64,000 bases of DNA, taken from the NCBI GenBank assembly GCA_018000995.1, contig JAGNIU010000002.1, positions 1 to 64,000 on the forward strand, read 5' to 3'. Below the pieces are notes generated by a model. It did no database searches. It was not told the origin of the DNA and saw nothing but the letters and a program-made list of their open reading frames with translations. Below are positions 27,805 through 36,746 of the stretch, one piece after another; the stretch's first letter is position 1; each line of letters starts with the position of its first letter. Position numbers and translations under genes: made by a program. This stretch comes from Bacteroidia bacterium (lineage in GTDB: Bacteria > Bacteroidota > Bacteroidia > B-17B0 > Aurantibacillaceae).

Positions 27805-30800
27805 TACTTCATTAACAATAGAGTTCCTTTAAAAATATTTTCGTTTTCTTTCCGGTTAGGATCGTTGAGGTTGATGATAAAATAATAGGAGGCTACAGGT
27901 AAAGCATCACCTTTATAGGTTCCGTCCCATGCAATATCATAACCAGTAGAATGGAATATTCTTAACCCCCACCGATTATATATCTCAATTTCTGCTTTAG
28001 GGTAAAAAGTATTTATAAAATTCAAATTCCATATATCATTTTTCCCATCTCCATTCGGCGAAATCGCATTCGGAATTAACTCAGTAATTTCATTCTTCAC
28101 CGTTAATATTTTTACGTATGATTTTGCAGAATCGGAACAACCAAATTGATCTTGCACTACTAAAAGAACCGTATAAGTTCCGTTTGCGTAATAAACATTA
28201 TTAGGATTTTGAATTGTACTGGTAGTAGCACCCGAATTATTGAAATCAAAATTCCAATACCAACTTACGGCATTCTTTGAAGTATCTAAAAACACAACAT
28301 TAGAACCAATATTAAATCCGCCATTATTAGTGAATACAAATCCTGCTTCCGGACGAGGGGTAATTGTTATTGGTTTACTTAAAGTGTCAGTACATCCTTT
28401 TTTACTGGTTACAATGTGTGTAATTGTATATGTACCAGGGAAATTAAATAATTGTGAAGGATTTTGTAAAGAAGAAATTCCTGTTGTACCAAAACTCCAA
28501 TAATAACTTCCTATAGTATCAGGGAAAGCAATGTTAGAGCTATCTTTGAAATTAATTTGTAAAGCTGAGCCTGAACAAAGGCGACTATAACTCCAATACG
28601 TATTTGGTAAATTAAATACAGTGATAGGTTTCTGAATTGTATCATAACAATTGAAAGAGTTTCGCACTATTAAGGTTGCAGTGTAAGCACCTGCAACGGA
28701 ATAGGTGTGTAAAGGATTTATAGCAGTAGAAGTGCCGCCATCACCAAAAGCCCAATTCCATCCTGCTAATGCACCAATATTAGGATTAGAAGCATCTGTA
28801 AACTGTGTGTTTTTATTTAAACAAACTGTAGTAGATGCAAAATTTGCACTTGGCTTATCTCTAAAGTCAATTCTAACCTGGTCAGTTACTGCTAAACAAT
28901 TACCATTGTTTGTTGATGTTAAAGTAAGAATAACAAAACCTACTGTAAATTCGCTTGTGGCAGGAGTGTAACTTGTACTTAATACAGTTGTAGTTGGTGA
29001 AAATACGCCGGCTCCTCCGCTCCACACACCTGTTGTTGCGCCACCACTTACAATACCGTTTAATGCAGTTACATAATTATTTTTACAAATACTTAAATCA
29101 ACACCAGCGTTTACATTTGGTGAAGGCGTGAAATTAACTTTAATACTATCTGTAACAGGTAAACAGTTTCCATTATTAGTTGATGATAAATAAATAGTAA
29201 TTCCCGATGATGCTAAATCGGATGAACTTGGTAAATAGTTTGTATTTAATTGAACGTTGTTCGGATTAAAAATTCCGGTTCCTGTTGTTGTCCATTTACC
29301 TGTTAAACTTGCTCCACTTACAGTTCCTGTTAATGCAATTGATGCGTTATTAATACATCTTGTAATAGTTGTTGGTCCTGCATTTACTGCCGGTGGTTTT
29401 GTAAATGTAACAAGCATAGTATCGGTTTCAGCTCTACATAAACCATTATTGGTTGACGTTAAAACCAATTTCACCTGACCTACTGCTGTATCTGCACTTG
29501 ATGTAAAATATTGCGGATTAAAAATTGTTGTTGTTGGTGAAAAAACTCCAGTTCCGGTTGTTGACCAAGAACCTGTATTGGTTGCGCTCACTACGTTTCC
29601 ATTTAAACTAACAGTTGCATTGTTACCACATAAAACTTGATCGAAAGACGCGTTAACAATTGGAGCCGGATTTACATGTAGCGAAATTGAACCAACGCTT
29701 GAAGGACATTGTCCTGTTGAAGTTAAACTGATTACAATATTCGTATCCAAATTACTTGGAACATAAGTGTTAGTTAAAGCTACGGTACCTCCGGCAAACG
29801 AACCAAATCCGGTTGTTGTCCATGCCCCGGTTATATTGCCTCCACCAACAACTCCATTTAAAGAAAATGTTGAGTTAGCACAAGTTGTTGCCGATAAAGG
29901 GCCGGCAATTGCAAAAGGATAAGAAGCCCATTCTGAATGATAAGCATAAGTACTACCATTGTTGTTTGAACCTTGATGAGTTCCAAAACCGTATATATCT
30001 CCTGTATTTGAAAGAATATTATATGAACCAAGAGGGATTTGAGAAAGCGGATAATAAATTTTTGCTCCGACAACTGTTCCACCTGTGCCTGGAACAACTG
30101 TAAATGCACTTGCAGGAACCGGCTGAGAAACTGAATTACTTAATAAAGTGAAGTTACCTTGATAACCTGTTCTTGTAAATACATTTATTGACAGGGAATC
30201 ATTTGTTGTTCTTGTAAATGAAGTTGAATATGTACCTGCACAATAAAAATGCGGAACCTGCGCACCACTTAATTTAGATCCATGAGCACTAACATGAAGA
30301 ACATAAACAGGTTTGGTTGATTTAATATAAGTTAAAGCTTGAGTTGCACTTGCACTATACGTTTCGCCCGTGTTAATTAAAGTTTGAACTGTAGATGTGC
30401 CATTATATATGGTAAGACTGGTTGAGTTAACTGAAGCTAAAATAAAATATTTATCATTTCCTGATTGGCTTTTTGCAATAACAAAATCATTGCCTGCATA
30501 ACTTGAATTAGTAATTTGATCAGCAACTGTACTATTAGATCCGCCATTTAATAAATTAGAAGAAGATACTGTAATAGCTACGGGTTTATTGGCAGAGATA
30601 ATTGTTCCTCCTAATTTAGTAGGAGCTAATGTAGTTGTATCCTGACAACTAAAAGTTTCGCCGGCATTTAAAACAACTATAAACGAAACATCTTTTGCGT
30701 GTCCGATAATATTTGCTCGGGGTGTTATTAAAATGGAAGTTAAGTTTTGCGTAGCTACTATATCAATCGCTGATGCTGAACGTGGATTTGTTGTTGGTGT

Positions 30801-31247
30801 TGGCATTGCTGTACGCCAAGCGTTTTGAAAAGGAGTATAGAAATCTGTACCAATTGCTTTTCTCCCCTTAAGACTTATCATTTCTTTATGAGTTGGCGAT
30901 TTAATAGTGTAAACAATCGAAACACTAGTGCTGGTACTGATATAAATTCCGCGGGGTAAAACTGAATTGCTTGGTGTGCTTTCAACAGCTGCAACAAATG
31001 AAGTTAAATCAATTGAGTCGACAGAAAAAGCTGGAATGGCTTTTGAAATTGGAACAAAAGTACCATTGGCGGGTTGGCGCAAGTACACGTTACTTGCAGC
31101 ACCATAGGTAGTAATGTACATCTTGATTGGACTTTGTCCCAAACTAGAGGAGATATCAGGAGCTACAAACCAAAAAGACGTATCTATTTGTGCGTCAATT
31201 TTTAAGAGTCCAATAAAAAATAAAAAAAGAAAGTATAAACGCTTCAT
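27804..31247 (-). CDS. T9SS type B surface protein: IgGFc-binding-like N-domain, Ig-like repeats, PKD, CHU_C (copy 1)
   Basis: 1147 residues with a signal peptide. The N-terminal domain (about residues 20-450) matches copy 2 in order and motifs (DTSFWFVAPDISS; LPRGIYISTSTSVSIVYTI; GTDFYTPFQNAWR; PVYVLHVSAHGSKLSGAQVP), the IgGFc-binding-like pattern. Four Ig-like repeats follow (about 450-790; WTTTGTGIFNPN type), then three PKD domains (WNWAFGDGG, YYWSFGTTG, WYWNFDFNN) and a type B sorting domain (IPNAISPNGDGKNDIWNLNF, AWDGTYKGDALPVASYYF). The first gene of the cargo/PorP locus. Predicted to be exported by T9SS and displayed on the surface, possibly for adhesion or gliding; no enzymatic motif is visible. 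Confidence 0.9.
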   Translation of the reverse strand: MKRLYFLFLFFIGLLKIDAQIDTSFWFVAPDISSSLGQSPIKMYITTYGAASNVYLRQPANGTFVPISKAIPAFSVDSIDLTSFVAAVESTPSNSVLPRGIYISTSTSVSIVYTIKSPTHKEMISLKGRKAIGTDFYTPFQNAWRTAMPTPTTNPRSASAIDIVATQNLTSILITPRANIIGHAKDVSFIVVLNAGETFSCQDTTTLAPTKLGGTIISANKPVAITVSSSNLLNGGSNSTVADQITNSSYAGNDFVIAKSQSGNDKYFILASVNSTSLTIYNGTSTVQTLINTGETYSASATQALTYIKSTKPVYVLHVSAHGSKLSGAQVPHFYCAGTYSTSFTRTTNDSLSINVFTRTGYQGNFTLLSNSVSQPVPASAFTVVPGTGGTVVGAKIYYPLSQIPLGSYNILSNTGDIYGFGTHQGSNNNGSTYAYHSEWASYPFAIAGPLSATTCANSTFSLNGVVGGGNITGAWTTTGFGSFAGGTVALTNTYVPSNLDTNIVISLTSTGQCPSSVGSISLHVNPAPIVNASFDQVLCGNNATVSLNGNVVSATNTGSWSTTGTGVFSPTTTIFNPQYFTSSADTAVGQVKLVLTSTNNGLCRAETDTMLVTFTKPPAVNAGPTTITRCINNASIALTGTVSGASLTGKWTTTGTGIFNPNNVQLNTNYLPSSSDLASSGITIYLSSTNNGNCLPVTDSIKVNFTPSPNVNAGVDLSICKNNYVTALNGIVSGGATTGVWSGGAGVFSPTTTVLSTSYTPATSEFTVGFVILTLTSTNNGNCLAVTDQVRIDFRDKPSANFASTTVCLNKNTQFTDASNPNIGALAGWNWAFGDGGTSTAINPLHTYSVAGAYTATLIVRNSFNCYDTIQKPITVFNLPNTYWSYSRLCSGSALQINFKDSSNIAFPDTIGSYYWSFGTTGISSLQNPSQLFNFPGTYTITHIVTSKKGCTDTLSKPITITPRPEAGFVFTNNGGFNIGSNVVFLDTSKNAVSWYWNFDFNNSGATTSTIQNPNNVYYANGTYTVLLVVQDQFGCSDSAKSYVKILTVKNEITELIPNAISPNGDGKNDIWNLNFINTFYPKAEIEIYNRWGLRIFHSTGYDIAWDGTYKGDALPVASYYFIINLNDPNRKENENIFKGTLLLMK

Positions 31248-31348
31248 GTATTAATGACCAATCGTTAAAAAATTTCGACTAAATTAAAGAAAAATTATGT
31301 TATTTTAACTCTTATTTTATCAAATAAAACAATAAATTCACAAAAAAC

Positions 31349-32266
31349 ATGCCAATTAACCGCCAAATCATAGAACCTTTCAAAAATCTTGAACTTTTGG
31401 CCAAAAAGGTGGTTGAAGGCTTTATTACCGGACTTCATAAGAGTCCTTTTCATGGCTTTTCGGTTGAATTTGCTGAGCATAGACTTTATAATACCGGAGA
31501 AAGCACCCGCCACATTGATTGGAAACTATTTGCCAGAACTGATAAGTTATTTGTTAAAAGGTATGAGGAAGAGACTAATTTACGTTGTCAAATTATTATA
31601 GATACCTCATCCTCAATGCTTTATCCGATTGATGCAGAAAACAACAAACTTAGTTTTTCTATTTATGCTGCTGCTGCTCTTAACGAACTATTAAAACAAC
31701 AAAGAGACGCAATTGGACTTACCTTTTTTAATAACGCCATTGATTTACACTTGCCGGCAAAAGCTAGTCCCGCACAAAAAAAACTAATTTTTGCGAGTTT
31801 GGAAGAGTTATTAGCTATCAAAAATAAAGAGACGAAAAAAGGAACTTCAGCTATTAAAGCCCTTCATCAAATTGCTGAAATTATTCATAAACGCTCACTT
31901 GTTGTAATTTTCAGTGATATGTTTGAAAGTGATGGTGATAATGAAGAATTATTTTCTGCTCTACAGCATTTGAAATATAAAAAACATGAAGTGGTTTTAT
32001 TTCATGTTAGCGATGCGCAAAAAGAATTAGAGTTTGATTTTGAAAACCGTCCCTACAAATTTATTGATTTGGAAAGTGGTGAAGAATTGAAATTAAATCC
32101 CAATCAGGTAAAAGAAAATTACATTAATTCAATCACTAATTTCACCAATGCGCTTAAACTAAAATGCGGACAATACCACATCGATTTTGTAGAAGCAGAT
32201 ATCAATAAAGGTTTCGATACCGTTTTATATACTTACCTCGTTAAACGTCAATTAATGATGAAATAA
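31349..32266 (+). CDS. DUF58 domain protein (VWA-like)
   Basis: 305 residues. The DUF58 signature is clear: HRLYNTGESTRHIDWKLFAR followed by KLFVKRYEEETNLRCQIIID and the MIDAS-like DTSSSMLY. These proteins commonly lie with MoxR ATPases and other VWA proteins and are thought to act as chaperone-like or metal-binding scaffolds; no MoxR gene is next to this one. It is divergent from the type B cargo gene (102 bp gap) and ends at a bidirectional terminator. The precise role is unknown. Confidence 0.9.
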   Translation: MPINRQIIEPFKNLELLAKKVVEGFITGLHKSPFHGFSVEFAEHRLYNTGESTRHIDWKLFARTDKLFVKRYEEETNLRCQIIIDTSSSMLYPIDAENNKLSFSIYAAAALNELLKQQRDAIGLTFFNNAIDLHLPAKASPAQKKLIFASLEELLAIKNKETKKGTSAIKALHQIAEIIHKRSLVVIFSDMFESDGDNEELFSALQHLKYKKHEVVLFHVSDAQKELEFDFENRPYKFIDLESGEELKLNPNQVKENYINSITNFTNALKLKCGQYHIDFVEADINKGFDTVLYTYLVKRQLMMK

Positions 32267-32298
32267 AAAAGCCTGATAAATTTTATCAGGCTTTTTTT
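32265..32298. terminator. bidirectional intrinsic terminator
   Basis: Perfect inverted repeat GCCTGATAAA/TTTATCAGGC (32271-32280 and 32282-32291), flanked by six A on the left and seven T on the right. It sits between the convergent DUF58 and SpoIIE genes and can serve both. Confidence 0.93.
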
Positions 32299-32317
32299 AT
32301 AATGATTTTTATAGATT

Positions 32318-33031
32318 TTAAATCTTCACACCAATAATACAAACATCATCAACTTGTTCTAAATTACCTCTCCACTCTTCAAAAATTACATCTAACTTTT
32401 GTTTTTGAGTTTCCATTGGTAAGCTGCTGTTTTTCAATAAAAAATCTTCTAATTGTTTATACTTAAATTTCTTTCCTTTTGGTCCGCCAAACTGATCAGC
32501 GAAACCATCAGTGAATGTATAAACTATATCACCTTTTTTAAGCTCAATTTTTTGAAGTGTAAATGGCTTTAATTCATCGCCATATTTACCAACAGGCATT
32601 TTATCGGCCTTATATTCTATAACTGCACCATCACGTACTAACCATAATGGATTGTTTGCAGAAGCAAATTCTAATATATTATTTTCGAAATCGTAGGCGC
32701 ATAATACGCAATCCATACCATCCTTACTTTCTTCTTCACTTCCCTCAGGATTTAAAGAAGAGATAATTCCGCTACGAACGTTATCTAATATTTCGTTAGG
32801 GTGAATAAGGTTTTTCTCGATGATAGACTCATTTAAACGAGAAATACCCACCATGCTCATTAAAGCGCCCGGTACTCCGTGACCTGTACAATCTGCAGTA
32901 CAGATATAGAATATTTCATTTTTAGCACCTTTTGGCTTATGGGCTTGAGCGTAATAAAAATCACCGCTCACAATATCCTTTGGTTTGTAAAGGATAAAAA
33001 AGTTTTTTGTTTCTGTTGCTACTGCTTCCAT
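32318..33031 (-). CDS. stand-alone SpoIIE/PP2C-type serine phosphatase domain protein
   Basis: 237 residues, essentially one SpoIIE domain. The metal-binding residues are all present: KDIVSGDFYYA, CTADCTGHGVPGALMS, FTDGFADQFGG and QVDDVCIIG. It lacks any sensor region. The gene starts 9 bp after the TPR/membrane/coiled-coil gene and in the same reading frame, separated by two stop codons (TAG, then TAA two codons later). In related organisms these two parts form one protein, so this looks like the phosphatase half of a split sensor-phosphatase, translated separately but probably coupled. It would dephosphorylate a Ser/Thr-phosphorylated partner, classically an anti-sigma-factor antagonist; none is encoded nearby. 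Confidence 0.92.
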   Translation of the reverse strand: MEAVATETKNFFILYKPKDIVSGDFYYAQAHKPKGAKNEIFYICTADCTGHGVPGALMSMVGISRLNESIIEKNLIHPNEILDNVRSGIISSLNPEGSEEESKDGMDCVLCAYDFENNILEFASANNPLWLVRDGAVIEYKADKMPVGKYGDELKPFTLQKIELKKGDIVYTFTDGFADQFGGPKGKKFKYKQLEDFLLKNSSLPMETQKQKLDVIFEEWRGNLEQVDDVCIIGVKI

Positions 33032-33040
33032 GACTTAAAA

Positions 33041-34525
33041 CTAAGACTTTTTTTTGAATTTGGTAAGATTCTTTATAAAATATTTTTCAGTGGGCAATAA
33101 ACTCTGCTGGATACGCTTGGCGTAATGGATACTGTCCAATATTTCCTTCTGCTTCTCCTCCAATAGCTTATGCTGGTGCTCAATTTGCTTGTTTTTTGAG
33201 GTTAAAGACAGGTTGGCTTTCTTTTTCTGGAGGAGGGAATAATAGATAAAAACCGCTATCAATAAAACCACCACCATTAAGCTGCCAAAAACGATATTAT
33301 TCCTCTGGCTAACCCTTTTGGTTTCTTCTTCCTTTAGCTTTATTTCAGCGTTGTTTTTCTTTAACTCAAGAATTTTCTTTTCCTTCTTTTCGTTACCGTA
33401 TTTTTCCGTCAAATCATTCAACTGCATAACCGTTTCTACATTAAATAAAGAATCATTAAGTTTTTGGTAAAGCCGGCTATAATTTAATGAGGCTTTATAA
33501 TTATTCAATTGCTCATAGGTTTCACTAATAATCTGATACCGATCCATCACCAATTTAAAAGCTTTCGCGTCGCGGGCAAATTCTAAACTTTCTAAAAACA
33601 AGGATAAGGCTTTGTCAAATTTATTTTCTATAAAATAAAAGAAGCCCAGATTATTCGCGGCCGAGGATTTTTCATAAGAATCAACTCCTTTTAGCTGTTG
33701 ATCGTATACCTCTTTAAAAATTTTCAAAGCCTCTTCTCTTTTACCCATCTCGGCATAAATTATAGCCAAGTTTACTTTTGCTTCTATATATTTTTTTGGT
33801 TCATTAAGTTTTTCGCTATGAACCAACCCTTTTTCAATATATGGCAGAGCCTTTTCGTATAAATTCCTGTTCACTAAATTTGCCCCATAATTTTGATACG
33901 CTAAAGTGAGCTGCCTGTCATCCTTTGTTATTTCAGCTTTTGCAATGGCCTTTAAAAAATACTCGTCGGCTTTATCGTTTCGTTTTAAACTTGTATAAAT
34001 ATCCGCTATCTGAATAAGAGATATAATATAATTGATAGAGTTTGTTTCAGATAGTTTTTCGGAGAGTTGCTCAACTATTAGAACATATTCGTGTATTTTT
34101 TTTATATCACCTAATCCTTGCCATGCATAAATTATACCGTTAACCGTTAGTAATTGATCATGGGTGGAAAGCGTTGTACTCTCTACTGCATCAAGTTCCT
34201 TTTTTAGCTTATACGCCTTTTCTAACCACAACAAAGCGTTTTGGTAGTCGGACAATGTTGAATAGATAGTACCAACAACATGGTAATTATAAGCTACATT
34301 AAATTTTGAAATACCTTTTGTAAGCTGCTTATTAATTTCAAGAGCATAAAATAAAGCCGTATCGGGATTAACCAATGAATAATCAGAGGCCAACTCATTC
34401 ACTTTCTCAACTCTTATTTCAAGGTTTTTATGGTGTAAATAATATCGTAACGAATCAGTTGTCTTCGCAAAAACAACAAAACAAGAAAAAAGAAAACAAG
34501 AAAGTATTATGTTTTTTATTTTCAT
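33041..34525 (-). CDS. TPR sensor membrane protein, N-terminal half of a split SpoIIE phosphatase
   Basis: 494 residues. A signal peptide (ends VVFAK) is followed by TPR-like repeats (about residues 50-350), a coiled coil rich in Lys and Glu, one membrane helix near 408-430 (IVFGSLMVVVLLIAVFIYYS) and a cytoplasmic coiled coil ending ILDSIHYAKRIQQSLLPTEKY and a basic tail. The end matches the linker that normally precedes SpoIIE domains. The phosphatase is the next gene, in the same frame after TAG and TAA. A -7 motif lies 17 bp upstream of the ATG. The protein probably senses a periplasmic state and controls its partner phosphatase through the membrane. Confidence 0.88.
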   Translation of the reverse strand: MKIKNIILSCFLFSCFVVFAKTTDSLRYYLHHKNLEIRVEKVNELASDYSLVNPDTALFYALEINKQLTKGISKFNVAYNYHVVGTIYSTLSDYQNALLWLEKAYKLKKELDAVESTTLSTHDQLLTVNGIIYAWQGLGDIKKIHEYVLIVEQLSEKLSETNSINYIISLIQIADIYTSLKRNDKADEYFLKAIAKAEITKDDRQLTLAYQNYGANLVNRNLYEKALPYIEKGLVHSEKLNEPKKYIEAKVNLAIIYAEMGKREEALKIFKEVYDQQLKGVDSYEKSSAANNLGFFYFIENKFDKALSLFLESLEFARDAKAFKLVMDRYQIISETYEQLNNYKASLNYSRLYQKLNDSLFNVETVMQLNDLTEKYGNEKKEKKILELKKNNAEIKLKEEETKRVSQRNNIVFGSLMVVVLLIAVFIYYSLLQKKKANLSLTSKNKQIEHQHKLLEEKQKEILDSIHYAKRIQQSLLPTEKYFIKNLTKFKKKS

Positions 34526-34541
34526 TAAACGGGCTTTAATT

Positions 34542-34549
34542 CAAAGCTA
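34542..34549 (-). promoter_or_regulatory. candidate -7 promoter element
   Basis: Minus strand reads TAGCTTTG (TAnnTTTG), 16 bp upstream of the TPR sensor start and overlapping the stop codon of the RsmI-like gene. Confidence 0.5.
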
Positions 34550-35260
34550 AAAATTTTTATAGATTCCGAACACTGTTGGAATTTTATTTAACTCAGGCTT
34601 AGCGGTTTTCTTCCACTCTGCAATGGATTTAGTCATTATTTTTTCGGTGGCCGTAGTTAAATTCATACCAACACATAATAATGTATCCGAACTTAAATTT
34701 CCAATTAAATCATCAAACAATGAAACATTACGATATGGCGTTTCAATAAAAAATTGAGATTGATTGTTTTTATAAACCAATTGCTCTAACTCTTTCATTC
34801 GCTTAATTCGTGCTATTTTTTCAATCGGTAAATACCCATTAAACGCAAAATTTTGTCCGTTAAACCCGGAAGCCATTATACTTAATACAATTGAACTCGG
34901 CCCCACTAAAGGAACAACTTTAATATTTTTTTCATGAGCATGTTTCACCACATCAGCACCGGGGTCGGCAATACCCGGACAACCTGCATCACTCAACAAG
35001 CCAATGTTTTTTCCTTGAAATAATTCGTTTAATAACGATGGTAATTCAGAACCTTTAGTATGCTGATTCAATAATAAAATTTCCGCTTTACTAATATCAG
35101 GATAACCGCATTGTTTTAAAAAGCGGCGGGTGTTCTTGGCATCCTCAGCAATAAAAACTGTAATGGTTTTAATGAGCTCTATATTATGAGCCGGAATAAC
35201 CAAAGAGACTTCAGTTTCGCCAAGAGTAACAGGGAAAAGATATAAAGTGCCTAATGGCAT
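34547..35260 (-). CDS. RsmI-like tetrapyrrole-methylase-fold SAM methyltransferase
   Basis: 237 residues. Motifs of the RsmI branch: GTLYLFPVTLGE at the N-terminus, AEDAKNTRRFLKQCG, GLLSDAGCPGIADPGADVV and PLVGPSSIVLSIMASGF. RsmI methylates the 2'-O of C1402 in 16S rRNA. This protein is about 40 residues shorter than E. coli RsmI and lacks its C-terminal extension; Bacteroidota often carry such a short paralogue, so the substrate may differ. It is 12 bp downstream of fbp and on the same strand. The fold assignment is firm, the exact target less so. Confidence 0.85.
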   Translation of the reverse strand: MPLGTLYLFPVTLGETEVSLVIPAHNIELIKTITVFIAEDAKNTRRFLKQCGYPDISKAEILLLNQHTKGSELPSLLNELFQGKNIGLLSDAGCPGIADPGADVVKHAHEKNIKVVPLVGPSSIVLSIMASGFNGQNFAFNGYLPIEKIARIKRMKELEQLVYKNNQSQFFIETPYRNVSLFDDLIGNLSSDTLLCVGMNLTTATEKIMTKSIAEWKKTAKPELNKIPTVFGIYKNF

Positions 35261-35272
35261 ATAATCTGAAAT

Positions 35273-36292
35273 TTATTTCTGAACTGCTTCGTAGGTATAT
35301 TTAGCCATAAATTCCATAGCCTTATCTACCATATCAGAACTTCCTAAAAACAAAGGTGTACGCTGATGAAGCTCTGTAATGTCTTTTTCAAGAATACGAA
35401 CTTTACCATCTGTAGCTTTACCACCTGCTTGCTCAACAATTAATGCTAATGGATTACACTCGTATAACAAACGTAATTTTCCGTTTGGTGATTTTGTTGT
35501 AGTAGGATAAATATAAATTCCACCCACAATTAAATTACGGTGAATATCCGCCACACCCGAACCAATATAACGTGATGAATATGGACGGTTAGTTGCTTTG
35601 TCTTCTTCCTGACAATACTTAATATATTTTTTTACGCCATCAGGGAAGTGCAAGTAGTTTCCTTCATTAACTGAATATGTATTAGCCACATTTTTTGTAG
35701 TCATATTTGGGTGTGATAAACAAAACTCACCGATGCTTGGATCTAATGTAAAACCATTAACACCTTTTCCGGTTGTGTAAACCATCATACAAGATGAACC
35801 GTAAATAACATAACCTGCAGCAATTTGCTCAGTACCGCGTTGCATAAAATCTTCAATAGTACCCGGTCCGTTTAAAGTAACACGACGGTAAATTGAAAAA
35901 ATAGTTCCGATAGAAACGTTTACATCAATGTTTGAAGAACCATCTAAAGGATCGATCGCAACAACATACTTCGCGTTTTTTGAAACTTCTGAATCAATTG
36001 GGATAATATATTCGTTTTCTTCGCTGGCTATAGCACAAACTTCGCCACCTGCCTTTAATGCAGCAATAAACTGCTCATTTGCGAAAACATCTAACTTTTT
36101 TACTTTTTCACCCTGAACATTGGTGTCACCAGTTTCACCTAATATTTCGGCTAAACCTGCTTTAGTTACTTCGCGGTTAACAATTTTGGAGGCAATTCCT
36201 AAATCTCTTAATAATCGGGATAGCTCGCCTTTTGCATACGGGAAATCCCCCTGCTTTTCAATAATAAACTGACCTAAAGTTTTAACGTTCAT
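35273..36292 (-). CDS. fbp: class I fructose-1,6-bisphosphatase
   Basis: 339 residues, full length. The enzyme hydrolyses fructose 1,6-bisphosphate to fructose 6-phosphate in gluconeogenesis. Visible motifs: [12 protein letters not shown] and the metal/active-site loop [20 protein letters not shown], then [10 protein letters not shown] and [21 protein letters not shown]. Start is ATG at 36290-36292. A -7 motif and a perfect inverted repeat lie 20-45 bp upstream, suggesting its own regulated promoter. Gluconeogenesis fits with the nearby polysaccharide synthesis but no direct link is shown. Confidence 0.97.
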   Translation of the reverse strand: MNVKTLGQFIIEKQGDFPYAKGELSRLLRDLGIASKIVNREVTKAGLAEILGETGDTNVQGEKVKKLDVFANEQFIAALKAGGEVCAIASEENEYIIPIDSEVSKNAKYVVAIDPLDGSSNIDVNVSIGTIFSIYRRVTLNGPGTIEDFMQRGTEQIAAGYVIYGSSCMMVYTTGKGVNGFTLDPSIGEFCLSHPNMTTKNVANTYSVNEGNYLHFPDGVKKYIKYCQEEDKATNRPYSSRYIGSGVADIHRNLIVGGIYIYPTTTKSPNGKLRLLYECNPLALIVEQAGGKATDGKVRILEKDITELHQRTPLFLGSSDMVDKAMEFMAKYTYEAVQK

Positions 36293-36311
36293 GGGGTATT
36301 AATTAGTGAAT

Positions 36312-36334
36312 CAAATGTAAAGAAATACTTTACA
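36312..36334 (-). promoter_or_regulatory. fbp promoter region: -7 motif overlapping an inverted repeat
   Basis: Minus strand has TACATTTG (36312-36319), matching TAnnTTTG, 19 bp before the fbp ATG. It overlaps a perfect inverted repeat TGTAAAG-N5-CTTTACA (36316-36334). The repeat could be an operator, or a weak terminator for the small gene ending at 36367. Confidence 0.5.
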
Positions 36335-36366
36335 ATTAAAAAGCAACAAAGACTTGAAAATGAGGC

Positions 36367-36642
36367 TTATTTTGTGTACTCTTCCTTAAGGAATTCGCGC
36401 CAATCACTTAAGTTGGCTATTACCTGAAGTTGGCGGTAATGCTGGTGGAAATCAGTTTCGTTTTCTTGCGAGTTAAGAATTTTAAGACGGTAGTTATCAA
36501 AACTGGATAATGCAAAACGTTCTTCCGGACTTAACTTTGTTCCGCTAAATTCTTTATCACGTAAATCGTTAATACTTTCCGCAACTCCGGTACCTAGTTC
36601 TTTTGCAAAAATCTTTTTAAATAAATCACCTTTAAATGCCAT
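36367..36642 (-). CDS. small conserved-looking cytoplasmic protein, unknown
   Basis: 91 residues from the ATG at 36640-36642 (MAFKGDLFKKIFAKELGTG). A longer frame reaches 36711, but its extra residues look random and would collide with the divergent gene. A -7 motif TAACTTTG at 36649-36656 ends 6 bp before this ATG, supporting the shorter form and a nearly leaderless mRNA. The protein is charged and likely helical, with no membrane segment. No family is recognised. Confidence 0.6.
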   Translation of the reverse strand: MAFKGDLFKKIFAKELGTGVAESINDLRDKEFSGTKLSPEERFALSSFDNYRLKILNSQENETDFHQHYRQLQVIANLSDWREFLKEEYTK

Positions 36643-36648
36643 ACAGGG

Positions 36649-36656
36649 CAAAGTTA
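36649..36656 (-). promoter_or_regulatory. candidate -7 element directly before a start codon
   Basis: Minus strand TAACTTTG matches TAnnTTTG and ends 6 bp before the ATG at 36642, implying a very short 5' leader. It decides the start chosen for the small gene. Confidence 0.5.
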
Positions 36657-36746
36657 AAGATATTAACTTTGGTAAATGGCTTATACAAGATTGTCTTATC
36701 AACAATTTCATGTTAATTGAGTAAGCTCACATTTAAACTGATTTTG

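Noticed and set aside
33041-33060. A slippery heptamer A AAA AAG just before the stop of the TPR sensor, suggesting programmed -1 frameshifting into the phosphatase
   Set aside because: The downstream phosphatase is in the same frame as the sensor, so a -1 shift would not join them.
36643-36711. Longer N-terminus for the small gene at 36367
   Set aside because: The extension runs through the -7 motif and nearly touches the divergent gene; the ATG at 36642 fits better.
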